Below, piece after piece: positions 47,244 to 56,619 of a stretch of DNA of 64,000 nt. The stretch comes from Lysobacterales bacterium (lineage in GTDB: Bacteria > Pseudomonadota > Gammaproteobacteria > Xanthomonadales > Rhodanobacteraceae), in the NCBI GenBank assembly GCA_017305135.1, contig JAFKNA010000004.1:326275-390274 (forward strand), in the 5' to 3' direction. Numbering within the stretch: the stretch's first letter is position 1; each line of letters begins with the position of its first letter. Position numbers and translations under genes: made by a program. The notes beneath the pieces were generated by a model. It ran no database searches. It was not told the origin of the DNA and worked only from the letters and a program-made list of their open reading frames with translations.

Positions 47244-47576
47244 TCACGCCAGCCGCGTCCCGTTCGGCACCGGCCGTTCAAGGGCGGCGAGAACGACGCC
47301 TTCCGCGGTCGGAAAACCGGTGAGCAGGAACTCGGAGCGGAACGGTCCGATCTGCTTCTCGGGAAAGTTGATGACGCCGATCACCTGCCGCCCCTGCAGG
47401 TCCTCAGCCGTATAGAGGTCCGTGACCTGCGCGCTGGTCTTCTTCTCGCCATGGGGCCCGAAGTCCACCCATACCTTCCAGGCGGGGTTCCGCGCTTCCG
47501 GGAACGGCTCTGCACGCATGATCGTCCCGGCCACGATCATCACCTTCTCGAAATCCGTCCAGCTGATGGTTTCCAT
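47244..47576 (-). CDS. csaA: CsaA-type tRNA-binding-domain protein
   Basis: 110 residues. The whole protein is an EMAP/OB-fold: [38 protein letters not shown], then [29 protein letters not shown], the CsaA signature. Proposed secretion chaperone in Bacillus; tRNA-like binding. ATG at 47576. Stop lies 31 bases from the large exported protein start on the same strand. Confidence 0.9.
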   Translation of the reverse strand: METISWTDFEKVMIVAGTIMRAEPFPEARNPAWKVWVDFGPHGEKKTSAQVTDLYTAEDLQGRQVIGVINFPEKQIGPFRSEFLLTGFPTAEGVVLAALERPVPNGTRLA

Positions 47577-47757
47577 GACGCTCGCTGCTCGATCAAACGG
47601 GATGAGCGTAGCAGCATTGCGAGGGCGGCCGAACCGGGCACCGCGGAGCGCGCGAGAAGCAGGCTGCGGCGGTCGCTCGTGCACCTCTCCAGGCAGGAAC
47701 CTGCATTCTGCAATCGTGACAGGACGGGGCGGCGACCACGCGTTTCCACCGCATCGG

Positions 47758-50700
47758 TCAGCTGGCCCGGCACGGTGATGCCTCCGCTGGCGTGAGCGGC
47801 GCGGCGAGCGCCGGCTCGAACTCCGCCTCCGGCACCGGCCGGCCGAACAGGAAACCCTGGAAGTGATTGCAGCCGCGGGCGAGCAGGAACGCGTGCTGCG
47901 CCGCGGTCTCCACGCCCTCGGCAATCACCTTCAGGCCGAGGCGATGTCCCATGTCGATGATGGCGAGGGCGACCTGCGAGTCGCTGTCCGCGTCCGGCAG
48001 CCGGGCCACGAACGAACGGTCGACCTTGAGGAAATCCAGCGGCAGGCGCGCGAGATACGACAGCGACGAGTAGCCGGTGCCGAAGTCATCGAGCAGGATG
48101 CGGATGCCGAGGGAACGTAGGCTGGCCAGCCGCTCGGCCACGAGGTCCAGGTCGCCCAGGGTCACCGACTCGGTGATCTCCAGTTGCAGGCGCGCCGGAT
48201 TGGCGCCGCTGTCGAGCAGCGCCTGCCGGACCCGCCCGACGAAGCCGGGGCTGGCGAACTGCCGCGCGCTGACGTTGATGGCGATGGCGAGCTCGCGCAG
48301 ATCCGGATCGGCTGCCCAGGCGATCAGCCGCGCGCAGGCGCGGCGCAACACCCAGTCGCCGAGCTGGTCGATCAGGCCACGCTCCTCCGCCAGTGGCACG
48401 AAGACCTCGGGCGACACCTCCTCGCCGCCCGGTCGCCTCCAGCGCAGCAGCGCCTCGGCGCCAATCACCGTGCCCTTCCGGTCGACCTGGGGTTGCAGGT
48501 GCAGTGCGAACGCGCTTGCGGCAGCGGCCCGGCGCAGGTCCTCGACCAGCGACTCGCGTTCGGCGAGGGCGACCAGCATGGCCGGTTTGAAACGGCTGGC
48601 GCGGTCGCGGCCATGGGCCTTGGCGTCGTACATCGCAAGCTCCGCCTCGCCGAGGACTGCCTCGGGCGAGCCGCGGCCCGGCACCAGGACCGTCCAGCCG
48701 ATGCTGACCGTGATCGTGGCGGGGCTCTCGCCCGGGCCCAGCGCGAAAGGCGCGCGCAGGGCCTCGCGCAGGCGCGCCGCCGCAGCCGCGGCCCGCACGT
48801 CGTCCGTGTCGTGCGGGCCGGTGGAGTCCGGGGCCGCCGCCAGCACCAGTGCGAAGGTGCCGCCGCCGACCCGGCAGAGGTCGTCGGTCGGGTCGTACAG
48901 CGCACGCAGCCGCCCCGCCACCTGGACCACGAGGCGATCCCCCGCGGTGTGCCCGCGGAGATCATTGACCTGCTTGAAATGGTCGAAATCGAACAGCAGC
49001 AGCGCCCCGCCACGCGCCTGCGCGGCATCCAGCAGGTAATGCAGGCGACCGAGCAGGAAGCTGCGGTTCGGGAGCTCGGTCAGCGGATCGAAGAAGGTGA
49101 TGCGGTCGACGCTGGCGTGCGCTTCGCGCTCGGCGGTCATGTCGGAGAACGCTCCGACATAGTGGGTGATGCCTCCAGCGCCATCGCTGACCGCCGACAG
49201 CGCGGTGCGCACCACCTTGGGACCGGCATCACGGGTCTCGATCCACAGCTCGCCGCGCCAGGACCCCTGCTCGCGGACGCGCCCCCACAGGCTGCGATGG
49301 AGTTGCTTGTCGGTATTGCGCGACACCAGCATCGAGGGCGGCTTGCCGATGATCTCGTGCGGCTCGTAGCCGGTGAGCGCGGTGAAGGCGTCGTTGATCC
49401 GCTGCACCATTCCCGCCTCGTCCATCACCAGCGCCGCGTCCTGGGTTTCGAAGGCCGCCGCGGCCAGGCGCAGCTCGCTTTCGGTACGCCTGCTTTCACT
49501 GATGTCGCGCGCATAGACGATGGCGTAGAGGGCGCCGGCTTCCGAATCACGGAACAGCGTGCGGTTCAGCAGCACCGGGAAGCTACGGCCATCGCGGGTC
49601 AGGTGCACGCTCTCGTCGACGGAGTGTTCGACCCGCTCGCTCTGGCGGCGCCGGCCGGCAAGCTGCGCCTGCAGTCCGGGCGGGTAGAGCACATCGATGT
49701 CCATCCCCACCAGCTCTTCGGATGCGTAGCCACGTTCGCGCGCGAAGGCACTGTTGGCGGCGATCACGCGCTCGCTCGCAACGTCATAGATGGCGACCGC
49801 GAAGGCGGCGTGCTCGAACGCATGTGCCCACATCCGCAACTGCATCTGCGTCTGCAATCGCTCGGTGATGTCGCGCGCTACCGTAAGAGTGCCGTCGATC
49901 GCCCCGCCCGAACCGCGGAGCGCCACCTTGATGCACTCGTGGTGCCGGACGCTGCCGTCGCGGGCCGGACGCGAGAACACGCTCACCTGTGGCACGCCAT
50001 CACGCAACACCTCCTCTTCCGTGGCATCGACCCCCGCAGCGTGCTCGCCACCCAGGATGTCCGCGGCATGCCGGCCGATCAGGGCGCTGCGCGAGTCGCC
50101 AAGGATTTCCGCGACGCGATCGTTGCAGTCGAGCATGACGCCGTCGCGATCCCTCACCCACAACGCATCGGGACTGGCGTCGAGCAGCGCGCGCAGCTTG
50201 GCCTGTTCGGCGTGCAGTTCGCGCGTGCGCCGTGCCACGCTGCGGCGCAGACTCCACACCCATGCCAGCGCCGCGATGGCCAGGACGATGAAGATGCCGA
50301 GCGCCGCGGCGGCGCTGCGGAGGTAGGGCGCCAGGAGCACCGGTCGGCGCAGCCAGCGCTCCTCGAGCACGGCGCGGTCGGAAACGGTCAGGCGAGCCAT
50401 GCCCTCTTCGACGAGGGCGAGCATGGCCGTATCACCCTTGCGGGTGGCCCGGTGCAGCGGCGTCTGGCGCAGGGTGAAGGCGCTGCTGAAGCGATCCAGC
50501 GCATCCTTGCGGTAGAGGAACCAGTTGGCGGCATGTTCCTCCATGCAGAAGATGCGCAAGCGACCGCCCACGGCAGCGTCGACCAGTTCCGCATAGGTCG
50601 GGAAGCTGCGCAGGTCGGTGACGCCGAGCGACTGCAGCACCTCGGCGCAGGCATTGCCCTCCTGCACCCCGACCGGGAAGCCGCGCAGCGAAGCCACGTC

Positions 50701-51090
50701 GGTGACGCCGAGCACGCGCCGGTGTGCATAGATGGTGTGGGACGAGGTCGCGAACCCCGGCGTGAACGCGTAGGACGCCTCGCGCCCCGGCGTGCGGTAG
50801 ATCGCCTCGATCACGTCGGCGCGGCCGGACTGCAGCGCGGCCTGGGCATCCATCCAGTCCATGCCCGTGAGCTCGACCCGAATGCCGCTGCGTTCCTCGA
50901 ACAGCCGCCACGCGTCGACCGAATACCCGCGCAGGCGCCCTTCCGAGTCGGTGAACAGGAAGGGCGGGAACTCGCCGTCGGCGACGACGCGGATTCGCGC
51001 CGGTGCCCCGGGCGTGGGGGCGGCCGGCAGCGGCGCTGCCAGCATCGATCCGAACACCGCCACCAGGGCCATCTCCCGCCAGCGCTTCAT
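47758..51090 (-). CDS. membrane PAS-GGDEF-EAL protein with periplasmic substrate-binding sensor
   Basis: 1110 residues. Signal peptide (1-25), SBP_bac_3-type periplasmic domain (about 28-240, [19 protein letters not shown]), a transmembrane helix (about 250-275), three PAS domains (about 280-650), GGDEF and EAL domains. The GGDEF signature is RVGGGTF, lacking the metal and catalytic acids. The EAL domain retains [23 protein letters not shown] and VIAEGVET, so phosphodiesterase activity is likely. Senses a small solute outside and lowers c-di-GMP. The ATG is chosen so the signal peptide begins at [10 protein letters not shown]. Downstream of the lipoprotein gene by 76 bases. Confidence 0.88.
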   Translation of the reverse strand: MKRWREMALVAVFGSMLAAPLPAAPTPGAPARIRVVADGEFPPFLFTDSEGRLRGYSVDAWRLFEERSGIRVELTGMDWMDAQAALQSGRADVIEAIYRTPGREASYAFTPGFATSSHTIYAHRRVLGVTDVASLRGFPVGVQEGNACAEVLQSLGVTDLRSFPTYAELVDAAVGGRLRIFCMEEHAANWFLYRKDALDRFSSAFTLRQTPLHRATRKGDTAMLALVEEGMARLTVSDRAVLEERWLRRPVLLAPYLRSAAAALGIFIVLAIAALAWVWSLRRSVARRTRELHAEQAKLRALLDASPDALWVRDRDGVMLDCNDRVAEILGDSRSALIGRHAADILGGEHAAGVDATEEEVLRDGVPQVSVFSRPARDGSVRHHECIKVALRGSGGAIDGTLTVARDITERLQTQMQLRMWAHAFEHAAFAVAIYDVASERVIAANSAFARERGYASEELVGMDIDVLYPPGLQAQLAGRRRQSERVEHSVDESVHLTRDGRSFPVLLNRTLFRDSEAGALYAIVYARDISESRRTESELRLAAAAFETQDAALVMDEAGMVQRINDAFTALTGYEPHEIIGKPPSMLVSRNTDKQLHRSLWGRVREQGSWRGELWIETRDAGPKVVRTALSAVSDGAGGITHYVGAFSDMTAEREAHASVDRITFFDPLTELPNRSFLLGRLHYLLDAAQARGGALLLFDFDHFKQVNDLRGHTAGDRLVVQVAGRLRALYDPTDDLCRVGGGTFALVLAAAPDSTGPHDTDDVRAAAAAARLREALRAPFALGPGESPATITVSIGWTVLVPGRGSPEAVLGEAELAMYDAKAHGRDRASRFKPAMLVALAERESLVEDLRRAAAASAFALHLQPQVDRKGTVIGAEALLRWRRPGGEEVSPEVFVPLAEERGLIDQLGDWVLRRACARLIAWAADPDLRELAIAINVSARQFASPGFVGRVRQALLDSGANPARLQLEITESVTLGDLDLVAERLASLRSLGIRILLDDFGTGYSSLSYLARLPLDFLKVDRSFVARLPDADSDSQVALAIIDMGHRLGLKVIAEGVETAAQHAFLLARGCNHFQGFLFGRPVPEAEFEPALAAPLTPAEASPCRAS

Positions 51091-51146
51091 GCAGGGTCCG
51101 TGCAAGGGGGTTCCGGAAGCATCCGACAGCGGGGACGTCTTTACAA

Positions 51147-51163
51147 GGTCGGGGAGTCCGACC
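51147..51163. terminator. weak hairpin after lipoprotein gene
   Basis: GGTCGG-GGAGT-CCGACC is a six-base-pair hairpin immediately downstream of the lipoprotein stop on the minus strand. The T-run is poor (TTGT), so termination is uncertain. Confidence 0.3.
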
Positions 51164-51166
51164 CCA

Positions 51167-52105
51167 TCAATCCGCGGGTGCAGGGCTCGCGCTGGCCCGC
51201 TCCAGTCCGGCCTGCAGCCAACCGAGGTTGATGCCGATGCGCGTCGCATCCGGGTTGGCCCAGGCATAGGCGAGGGTTCGCCCGCTGGCATCCTCCACGA
51301 CCGACAGCTTCAGCACCGGTACGCTGCCATCGCGATAGGTCGGGCGTTCCAGCATCAGCGACCAGCCCGATGCGGCCCCGTCGCGCCAGGCCAGCGCCGT
51401 GCGCCCGCCTTCGCTGCCAAGCTGCAACGCGCGATCCATGTGCCAGTCGCTGCCCGGTGCGGCGTCGGGACCCGAGCCATTGAGCGCCGCCCAGCCGGTG
51501 AACGGAACCACGCGGCGCAGATCCTCGCGCGCGTCCGGTCCGCGCGCCTGGTCGGCGTTGAAGCGGATGCGCAGCCACTCGCCTTCCACCTCGACCACGA
51601 GCGGCAACACCGCCGCTTCGGTGCCGATGCCCGGAATGATGGCCGAGCAGCGGGCAGCATCGGCCTGCCATTGATTGCGCGGACCGGACACCGCGACGCG
51701 CAGCGCGCAGGCGTCGAGAGGCAGCCAGTCCGCGGGCTCGAAGCTGGCTGCTGCGCCAGCCGCCGGGGCGCGGGCGCGATGCGGCACCAGCGCGACGCTT
51801 CCGTCCGCGTCGCGAAGCTGCCGCATGGCCCAGGTGACGGCGACTGCGGGCGTCGACGAATAACGCACCTGCCACAGGCTCCAATCCTTGCGGCCGCTGT
51901 CGCTGATGCGCACCGAGACATGCGGCGGTGGCAGCACGTCGGCCTGCGAACGCGACGCCTGCACCTGGCCGTGATTGTCGTAATCGCCGCGAGCGATATC
52001 CGCAAACGTCGACTGCAGGCCCGGCGCACGCGGCGACGGCAGCGACTGGCAGGCGGCGAGCGCGAGCGCGGTGAGGAGTGCGAGCGGGACGATGCGCGTG
52101 GTCAT
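51167..52105 (-). CDS. lipoprotein of unknown function
   Basis: 312 residues. N-terminus MTTRIVPLALLTALALAAC is a lipoprotein signal with lipobox ALAAC. The body is beta-rich with no family I recognise. Repeated elements such as WLPLDACALRVAVSGP and SGWSLMLERPTYRDGSVPVL suggest a sandwich or barrel. The gene is divergent from the small membrane protein, with 94 bases between. Confidence 0.6.
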   Translation of the reverse strand: MTTRIVPLALLTALALAACQSLPSPRAPGLQSTFADIARGDYDNHGQVQASRSQADVLPPPHVSVRISDSGRKDWSLWQVRYSSTPAVAVTWAMRQLRDADGSVALVPHRARAPAAGAAASFEPADWLPLDACALRVAVSGPRNQWQADAARCSAIIPGIGTEAAVLPLVVEVEGEWLRIRFNADQARGPDAREDLRRVVPFTGWAALNGSGPDAAPGSDWHMDRALQLGSEGGRTALAWRDGAASGWSLMLERPTYRDGSVPVLKLSVVEDASGRTLAYAWANPDATRIGINLGWLQAGLERASASPAPAD

Positions 52106-52199
52106 CGCGCAAGCATATCAGCGGCAGCCGGGCCGCCGGCCCCGTGGGAGCGGAACGTCGAGCTCGGATATGATGCGGGCCACCGCGAAGGACCCTCGC

Positions 52200-52619
52200 A
52201 TGGAACCCGATGTCATCCGTGCCGATCCGCGCACGCGCGCGGTCACCCTGGCCGTCCTGCTGGTCGCCGCGGCGGCGGCCATCGCCTGCGTGCTCGGGTT
52301 CCAGCGCTGGCTGGAGGCCCACGCCGCCCGCGTCAGTCCGCAGCAGCTGATCGCCGACCTTCGGCAATGGATTGGCGTGGCGATGACCGCCGTCGGATTG
52401 TGTTTCCTGCTCCTTGGCGGCCATGCCGCAAGACTCGCGCGCCGCATCGGCCAGCTCCGGAGCTGGCCCCTGCCCGGCGCGCGACCGCTGCGGGACACGC
52501 GCATGCTTCACGGCGACCAGGCCCTGCGCCTTGCGCGCTGGTTGAACGCAGCGGCGATTCTCGCCATCGTGCTGGCGGCGATCGCTGCCGGAATCGGCGT
52601 GCGCTTGTCGATGCTTTGA
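52200..52619 (+). CDS. small membrane protein
   Basis: 139 residues with three probable transmembrane helices: about 15-37 (AVTLAVLLVAAAAAIACVLGF), 57-79 (IGVAMTAVGLCFLLLGG) and 114-135 (AAILAIVLAAIAAGIGV). ATG at 52200 follows AAGGA with 7-base spacing; an upstream start would add non-membrane residues and overlap the lipoprotein region. Function unknown. Confidence 0.65.
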   Translation: MEPDVIRADPRTRAVTLAVLLVAAAAAIACVLGFQRWLEAHAARVSPQQLIADLRQWIGVAMTAVGLCFLLLGGHAARLARRIGQLRSWPLPGARPLRDTRMLHGDQALRLARWLNAAAILAIVLAAIAAGIGVRLSML

Positions 52620-52623
52620 GGGC

Positions 52624-52654
52624 GGGGAATGGGGAATCGGGAATCGGGAATGGG
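52624..52654 (+). repeat. GGGAATCGG tandem repeat
   Basis: Three to four GGGAATNGG units in the convergent gap before galU. Same family as the other arrays in this window. Confidence 0.65.
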
Positions 52655-52783
52655 AGAGCGGCCGCTCCATGTACTGCCACGCATTCACTTCGCTCGCGGT
52701 CGGACGAGCGCCGAGCTGGAGCCCGGCATTCCCCGGGCGCGAAACCGTCGGCAGCGTAGGGCCGCCCTGTAGTCTCCCCGCCC

Positions 52784-53686
52784 CTAATTCCACTCCCTGA
52801 TGAATTCACGCGTGGCGTCGGCGAGCGCCGGGTCGGCCAGCGCCATGGCCAGCGTCGCCTTCACCAGCCCCAGCTTGCTGCCACAGTCGTAGCGGGTGCC
52901 TTCGAAGCGCCAGGCGAGCACCGGGCGTTCGGCGAGCAGCATCTCGATGGCGTCGGTGAGCTGGATCTCCCCGCCCGCGCCGGGCGTGGTTTTTTCCAGC
53001 AGTTCGAAGATGCGGCCGGGCAGCACGTAGCGGCCGACGATGGCGAGGTTGGAGGGCGCGTCCTCGGGGCGGGGTTTCTCGATCACCATGCGGATGCGGG
53101 CAGCGCGGTCGGAGACCGGCGCGGCATCGACAATTCCGTACTTGCCGGTCGCCTCGCGCGGCACCTCCTCCACGGCGATCACGCCGGCATCCTCGCGGAT
53201 GGCGGCCTCGGCCATCTGGCGCAGCGCACCGGCGCGCCCTCCGCCCTGCGGGCCGTTCACGATGAGGTCGTCGGGGAGGATCACGCCGAAGGGCTCGTCG
53301 CCGATCACTGGCTTCGCACAGAGCACCGCGTGGCCGAGGCCGAGTGCTTCGGGCTGGGTGACGAACACGCAGCGCACATGGCGCGGCACGGTGTCCTGGA
53401 CGGCGGCGAGCAGCTCGTTCTTGCCGGCCTGTTCCAGCTTCGACTCGAGCTCGTAGGCCTTGTCGAAGTAATCGGCAATGGCGTGCTTGTAGCGGTTGGT
53501 GACGAACACCAGCGTGTCGGCGCCGGCGTCGATGGCCTCGTCGACCGCGTACTGGATCAGTGGGCGGTCCAGCACCGGCAGCATCTCCTTGGCGACCACC
53601 TTGGTCGCCGGCAGGAAACGGGTACCGAGCCCGGCGACCGGAAAAACGACCTTGCGCAGGCGTGATGTCATCAAGCGTGAAGTCAT
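52784..53686 (-). CDS. galU: UTP-glucose-1-phosphate uridylyltransferase
   Basis: 300 residues. LRKVVFPVAGLGTRFLPATKVV is the nucleotide loop; QPEALGLGHAVLCA, ILPDDLI and GEIQLTDAIEM are typical GalU signatures. It makes UDP-glucose for surface sugars, upstream of UDP-glucuronate and UDP-xylose, so it feeds the UXS-like enzyme. Start 53686 gives a repeated MTSRLMTSRL; the second Met (53671) lacks a ribosome site, whereas AAGGA precedes the first. Start overlaps the wbpM-like stop by ATGA. Confidence 0.94.
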   Translation of the reverse strand: MTSRLMTSRLRKVVFPVAGLGTRFLPATKVVAKEMLPVLDRPLIQYAVDEAIDAGADTLVFVTNRYKHAIADYFDKAYELESKLEQAGKNELLAAVQDTVPRHVRCVFVTQPEALGLGHAVLCAKPVIGDEPFGVILPDDLIVNGPQGGGRAGALRQMAEAAIREDAGVIAVEEVPREATGKYGIVDAAPVSDRAARIRMVIEKPRPEDAPSNLAIVGRYVLPGRIFELLEKTTPGAGGEIQLTDAIEMLLAERPVLAWRFEGTRYDCGSKLGLVKATLAMALADPALADATREFIREWN

Positions 53687-55584
53687 GCAGTGTCCTTGTT
53701 GAATCGGGGTTCCAGTGCGACCACGTTGCCGGCGTCCTGGGCCGCTCCACCGCTGGCGAATTCCGGCAACAACTGTTCGAGCAGGCGCTTGAGACGCGGC
53801 TCGTCGAAGTCGCGCACCGCGGCCTCGCACTGGCGCAGCTGCGCGGCGAGCTGGTTCCACGGCATGCTGCGCGGCTGGGCCAGGAAGATCTTGGCGTGGC
53901 CGGTGTCGCTGTAGCGTTCCTGCGGGTGGAACAGCTCCTCGAAGAGCTTTTCGCCGGGCCGCAGGCCGGTGTAGACGATCTGCAGGCCGCTCTCGCCGGT
54001 ATGGCCGGCCAGCCGGATCATCTGCTCGGCGAGGTCGCGGATGCGCACCGGCTCGCCCATGTCGAGTGCGAAGATCTCGCCGCCCTGCCCCAGCACCGCC
54101 GCCTGCAGGATGAGCTGGCAGGCTTCCGGTATGGTCATGAAATAGCGCGTGATCTCCGGATGGGTCACGGTGAGGGGACCGCCGGCGCGGATCTGCTCGC
54201 GGAACAGCGGCACCACCGAGCCGGCCGAATCGAGCACGTTGCCGAAGCGCACGGTGATGAAGCGGGTGGCGGAGCGCTGCGCGAAGTTCTGGCAGAAGAT
54301 CTCCGCCACGCGCTTGCAGGCGCCCATCACGCTGGTCGGGTTGACCGCCTTGTCAGTCGAGATCAACACGAAGCTGCCGGCACCGTAGCGGTCGGCCGCC
54401 TCGGCCATCACGCGGGTCGCCAGCACGTTGTTGCGGACCGCTTCGCGGATCTGCCCCTGCAGCAGCGGCACGTGCTTGTAGGCGGCGGCGTGGAACACGA
54501 TTTCCGGGTGCGCGGCGGCAAACACGCGCTCGGTGGTCATGGCATCGCCGCAGTCGCCGAGCCAGCCATTGAATACGAGGTCCGGGAAATCGCGCTGCAG
54601 TTCGTGTCCGATGCTGTAGAGGTTGAACTCGCACTGCTCGAGCACGGTGAGCGATTCCGCGCCGAGCCGCGCGACCTGCCGGCAGAGCTCGGCGCCGATC
54701 GAGCCGCCGCCGCCGGTGACCAGCACGCGGCGCCCGGCGAGGCGGGTGCGGATCGCCGTCCAGTCCAGGTGCACGGGCTCGCGCCCGAGGAGGTCCTCGA
54801 TGGCCACCTCCTTGAGCTCGTTGAAGCTGGAGCGTCCGGCGACCACGTCCTCCAAACGCGGCACCGTGCGGAACGGCAGCCTGCTCGCCTCGCACAGGTC
54901 CACCGCGCGATGCATCTCGGCCTTGGTCGCGGCCGGCATCGCGATCACGATCATTTCCGCCGCGGTCTGCCGCGCGATCTGGCGCAGCTGGTCGAGCGTG
55001 CCGAGCACCGGGATGCCGTGCAGGCGCGAGCCGCGCAGCTTCGGGTTGTCGTCGAGGAAGGCGACCGGAATGTAGCGGCCCTCGCGCTTGAGGTCGCGCA
55101 CCAGCGCATCGCCGGCCTTGCCGGCGCCGAGCACCAGCACCCGCGCCCCACGCCCGGCGGTGCCGAAGTCGATGCGGCTGTCCTTCCAGTAGCGATACAG
55201 CAGCCGCGGGCCGCCGAGCAGTACCGCCAGCAGCAGCGGGTACACCGCGAGCACGGTGCGCGGCACCGTCACCAGACGGTTGTAGAGGAACAACGTCACC
55301 GCCACCGCCAGCGCGCCGAACAGGCAGGCGCGGGCGATGTTCCAGATGTCGGGGACGCTGGCGAAGCGCCACAGGCCCCGGTAAAGGCCCGTCCACCAGA
55401 AGATCAGGCCCTGCGCGCCCAGCACCAGCCAGGCCTCGGCGCCGAACAGCGACACCGGCTGGGGATTGGGCGCCAGCGCCCAGCGGATCATGCTGACCAG
55501 GGTCCAGGCGATCCAGACCATCAGCATGTCGTGCAGCACCACCGCCAGGCGCGGATGGATGCCGGCGATCAGTTTTCGCAGCAT
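53683..55584 (-). CDS. nucleotide-sugar dehydratase/epimerase (WbpM/CapD type)
   Basis: 633 residues. An N-terminal membrane part with about four helices (to about residue 120), a first Rossmann-like domain (VLVLGAGKAGDALV), then the catalytic extended SDR (VLVTGGGGSIGAELCRQV, YKHVPLL, STDKAVNPTSVMGACKR). Typical of FlaA1/WbpM/CapD 4,6-dehydratases or C6-dehydratases making deoxy-amino sugars. The SDR active site has STDKA with Lys-x3-Met-G in place of classic Tyr-x3-Lys, as in this family. GGAGGG precedes the ATG. It overlaps the WecA-like gene (16 bases) and galU (ATGA). Confidence 0.9.
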   Translation of the reverse strand: MLRKLIAGIHPRLAVVLHDMLMVWIAWTLVSMIRWALAPNPQPVSLFGAEAWLVLGAQGLIFWWTGLYRGLWRFASVPDIWNIARACLFGALAVAVTLFLYNRLVTVPRTVLAVYPLLLAVLLGGPRLLYRYWKDSRIDFGTAGRGARVLVLGAGKAGDALVRDLKREGRYIPVAFLDDNPKLRGSRLHGIPVLGTLDQLRQIARQTAAEMIVIAMPAATKAEMHRAVDLCEASRLPFRTVPRLEDVVAGRSSFNELKEVAIEDLLGREPVHLDWTAIRTRLAGRRVLVTGGGGSIGAELCRQVARLGAESLTVLEQCEFNLYSIGHELQRDFPDLVFNGWLGDCGDAMTTERVFAAAHPEIVFHAAAYKHVPLLQGQIREAVRNNVLATRVMAEAADRYGAGSFVLISTDKAVNPTSVMGACKRVAEIFCQNFAQRSATRFITVRFGNVLDSAGSVVPLFREQIRAGGPLTVTHPEITRYFMTIPEACQLILQAAVLGQGGEIFALDMGEPVRIRDLAEQMIRLAGHTGESGLQIVYTGLRPGEKLFEELFHPQERYSDTGHAKIFLAQPRSMPWNQLAAQLRQCEAAVRDFDEPRLKRLLEQLLPEFASGGAAQDAGNVVALEPRFNKDTA

Positions 55585-56618
55585 GGAACCCTCCGCCGCC
55601 CTGCGGCACCGAGGCACGCCTGCTTGCCGCGCCACCACAGCAGCACCGCCAGCGCATGGATGGCGAGCGCGAGCGTCACGGCGGCGCCGGCCGGCAGCCG
55701 GGTGATGATGAGGATCGAAGGCAGCACGATGAAGAGGTTCCAGCCCATGTAGAGACCGACCACCCGCGCGTGCGGCAGGCCGCGGCGGACCAGCCACTGG
55801 TACAGGTGTTCGCGGTGTGCACTATACCAACGGCGCCCGCGCAGCATCCGCGACAGCAGGGTGCAGCCGGCATCCACCATGAAGGCCGAGCAGGCGACCA
55901 GGGCCGCCGCGGCAGCGGTCCAGTCGCGCTGCGCCACGGCGAGCACCGCGATGCCGATGACCAGGCCGAGCGCGCCGCTGCCGACGTCGCCCATGAAGAT
56001 CCGCGCGCGCGGAAAATTGAATGGCAGGAAGCCGGCGACGGCAGCCGCCCAGAGCAGCATCGCGCGTGGCGGCCCGATTTCGCCGGCGGCGGCCTCGAGC
56101 GCCGCCAGAACCAGCAGCACGAAGACCGCCTGCCAGGCGAGCAGGCCGTCGATGCCGTCCATGAAGTTGTGCAGGTTGATCGACCACACCAGCCCCGCCG
56201 CCGCCAACAGCGCCAGCACGGCAGTGGCGGCGAGCGGCAGCGGCATTGCCGGATGGAGGCAGGCAGCCACCGCGAGGCCGCCGGCGAGGCAATGCACGCC
56301 GAAGCGCCGGCCCGCCGGGAGCCCGCGATGGTCGTCGATCCAGCCGACCACGGCGACGGCGAGGATCGCGGCCAGCACGCCGATTTCGCGCCACGTCGAC
56401 AAGCCGCCCGCCAGTGCCGCCATGGCGAGCACCCCGGCCACGACGATGCCGATGCCGCCGCCGCGCGGGGTCGGCACCGCATGCGAGCGGCGCTGGCCGG
56501 GCTGGTCGATCAGCTTGCGCCGGCGCGCGTAGGCGAGGCCCAGGCGCACCAGCAGCGCCGAGGCGACGGCGGTGCCGAGGCATGCCACGGCCAGCGGCCA
56601 CGCGGTCGCCGCCACCAT
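55569..56618 (-). CDS. undecaprenyl-phosphate sugar-phosphotransferase (WecA/WbpL type)
   Basis: 349 residues, about 10 transmembrane helices. Polyprenyl-phosphate transferase of the MraY/WecA family; HNFMDGIDGLL and IFMGDVGSGALGL are the conserved cytosolic loops with the metal-binding aspartates, and SAHREHLYQ is the loop histidine segment. RSHAVPTPRGGG is the usual first loop. Attaches the first sugar phosphate of an O-antigen-type glycan. Stop overlaps the WbpM-like start by 16 bases; it begins one base after lapB ends. Confidence 0.92.
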   Translation of the reverse strand: MVAATAWPLAVACLGTAVASALLVRLGLAYARRRKLIDQPGQRRSHAVPTPRGGGIGIVVAGVLAMAALAGGLSTWREIGVLAAILAVAVVGWIDDHRGLPAGRRFGVHCLAGGLAVAACLHPAMPLPLAATAVLALLAAAGLVWSINLHNFMDGIDGLLAWQAVFVLLVLAALEAAAGEIGPPRAMLLWAAAVAGFLPFNFPRARIFMGDVGSGALGLVIGIAVLAVAQRDWTAAAAALVACSAFMVDAGCTLLSRMLRGRRWYSAHREHLYQWLVRRGLPHARVVGLYMGWNLFIVLPSILIITRLPAGAAVTLALAIHALAVLLWWRGKQACLGAAGRRRVPCCEN

Positions 56619-56619
56619 G

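Noticed and set aside
47577-47757. A short minus frame between csaA and the PAS/GGDEF/EAL gene
   Set aside because: Arg/Ser-rich, overlapping neither a ribosome site nor a domain; likely spacer.
48184-51231. 1015-codon open frame on the plus strand opposite the PAS/GGDEF/EAL gene
   Set aside because: It mirrors codon bias of the minus gene in high-GC DNA; the product has no domain and the minus frame has a full set of catalytic motifs.
53560-55752. 730-codon open frame on the plus strand opposite the WbpM-like gene
   Set aside because: Antisense shadow; His/Arg/Gln-rich composition without any fold signature.
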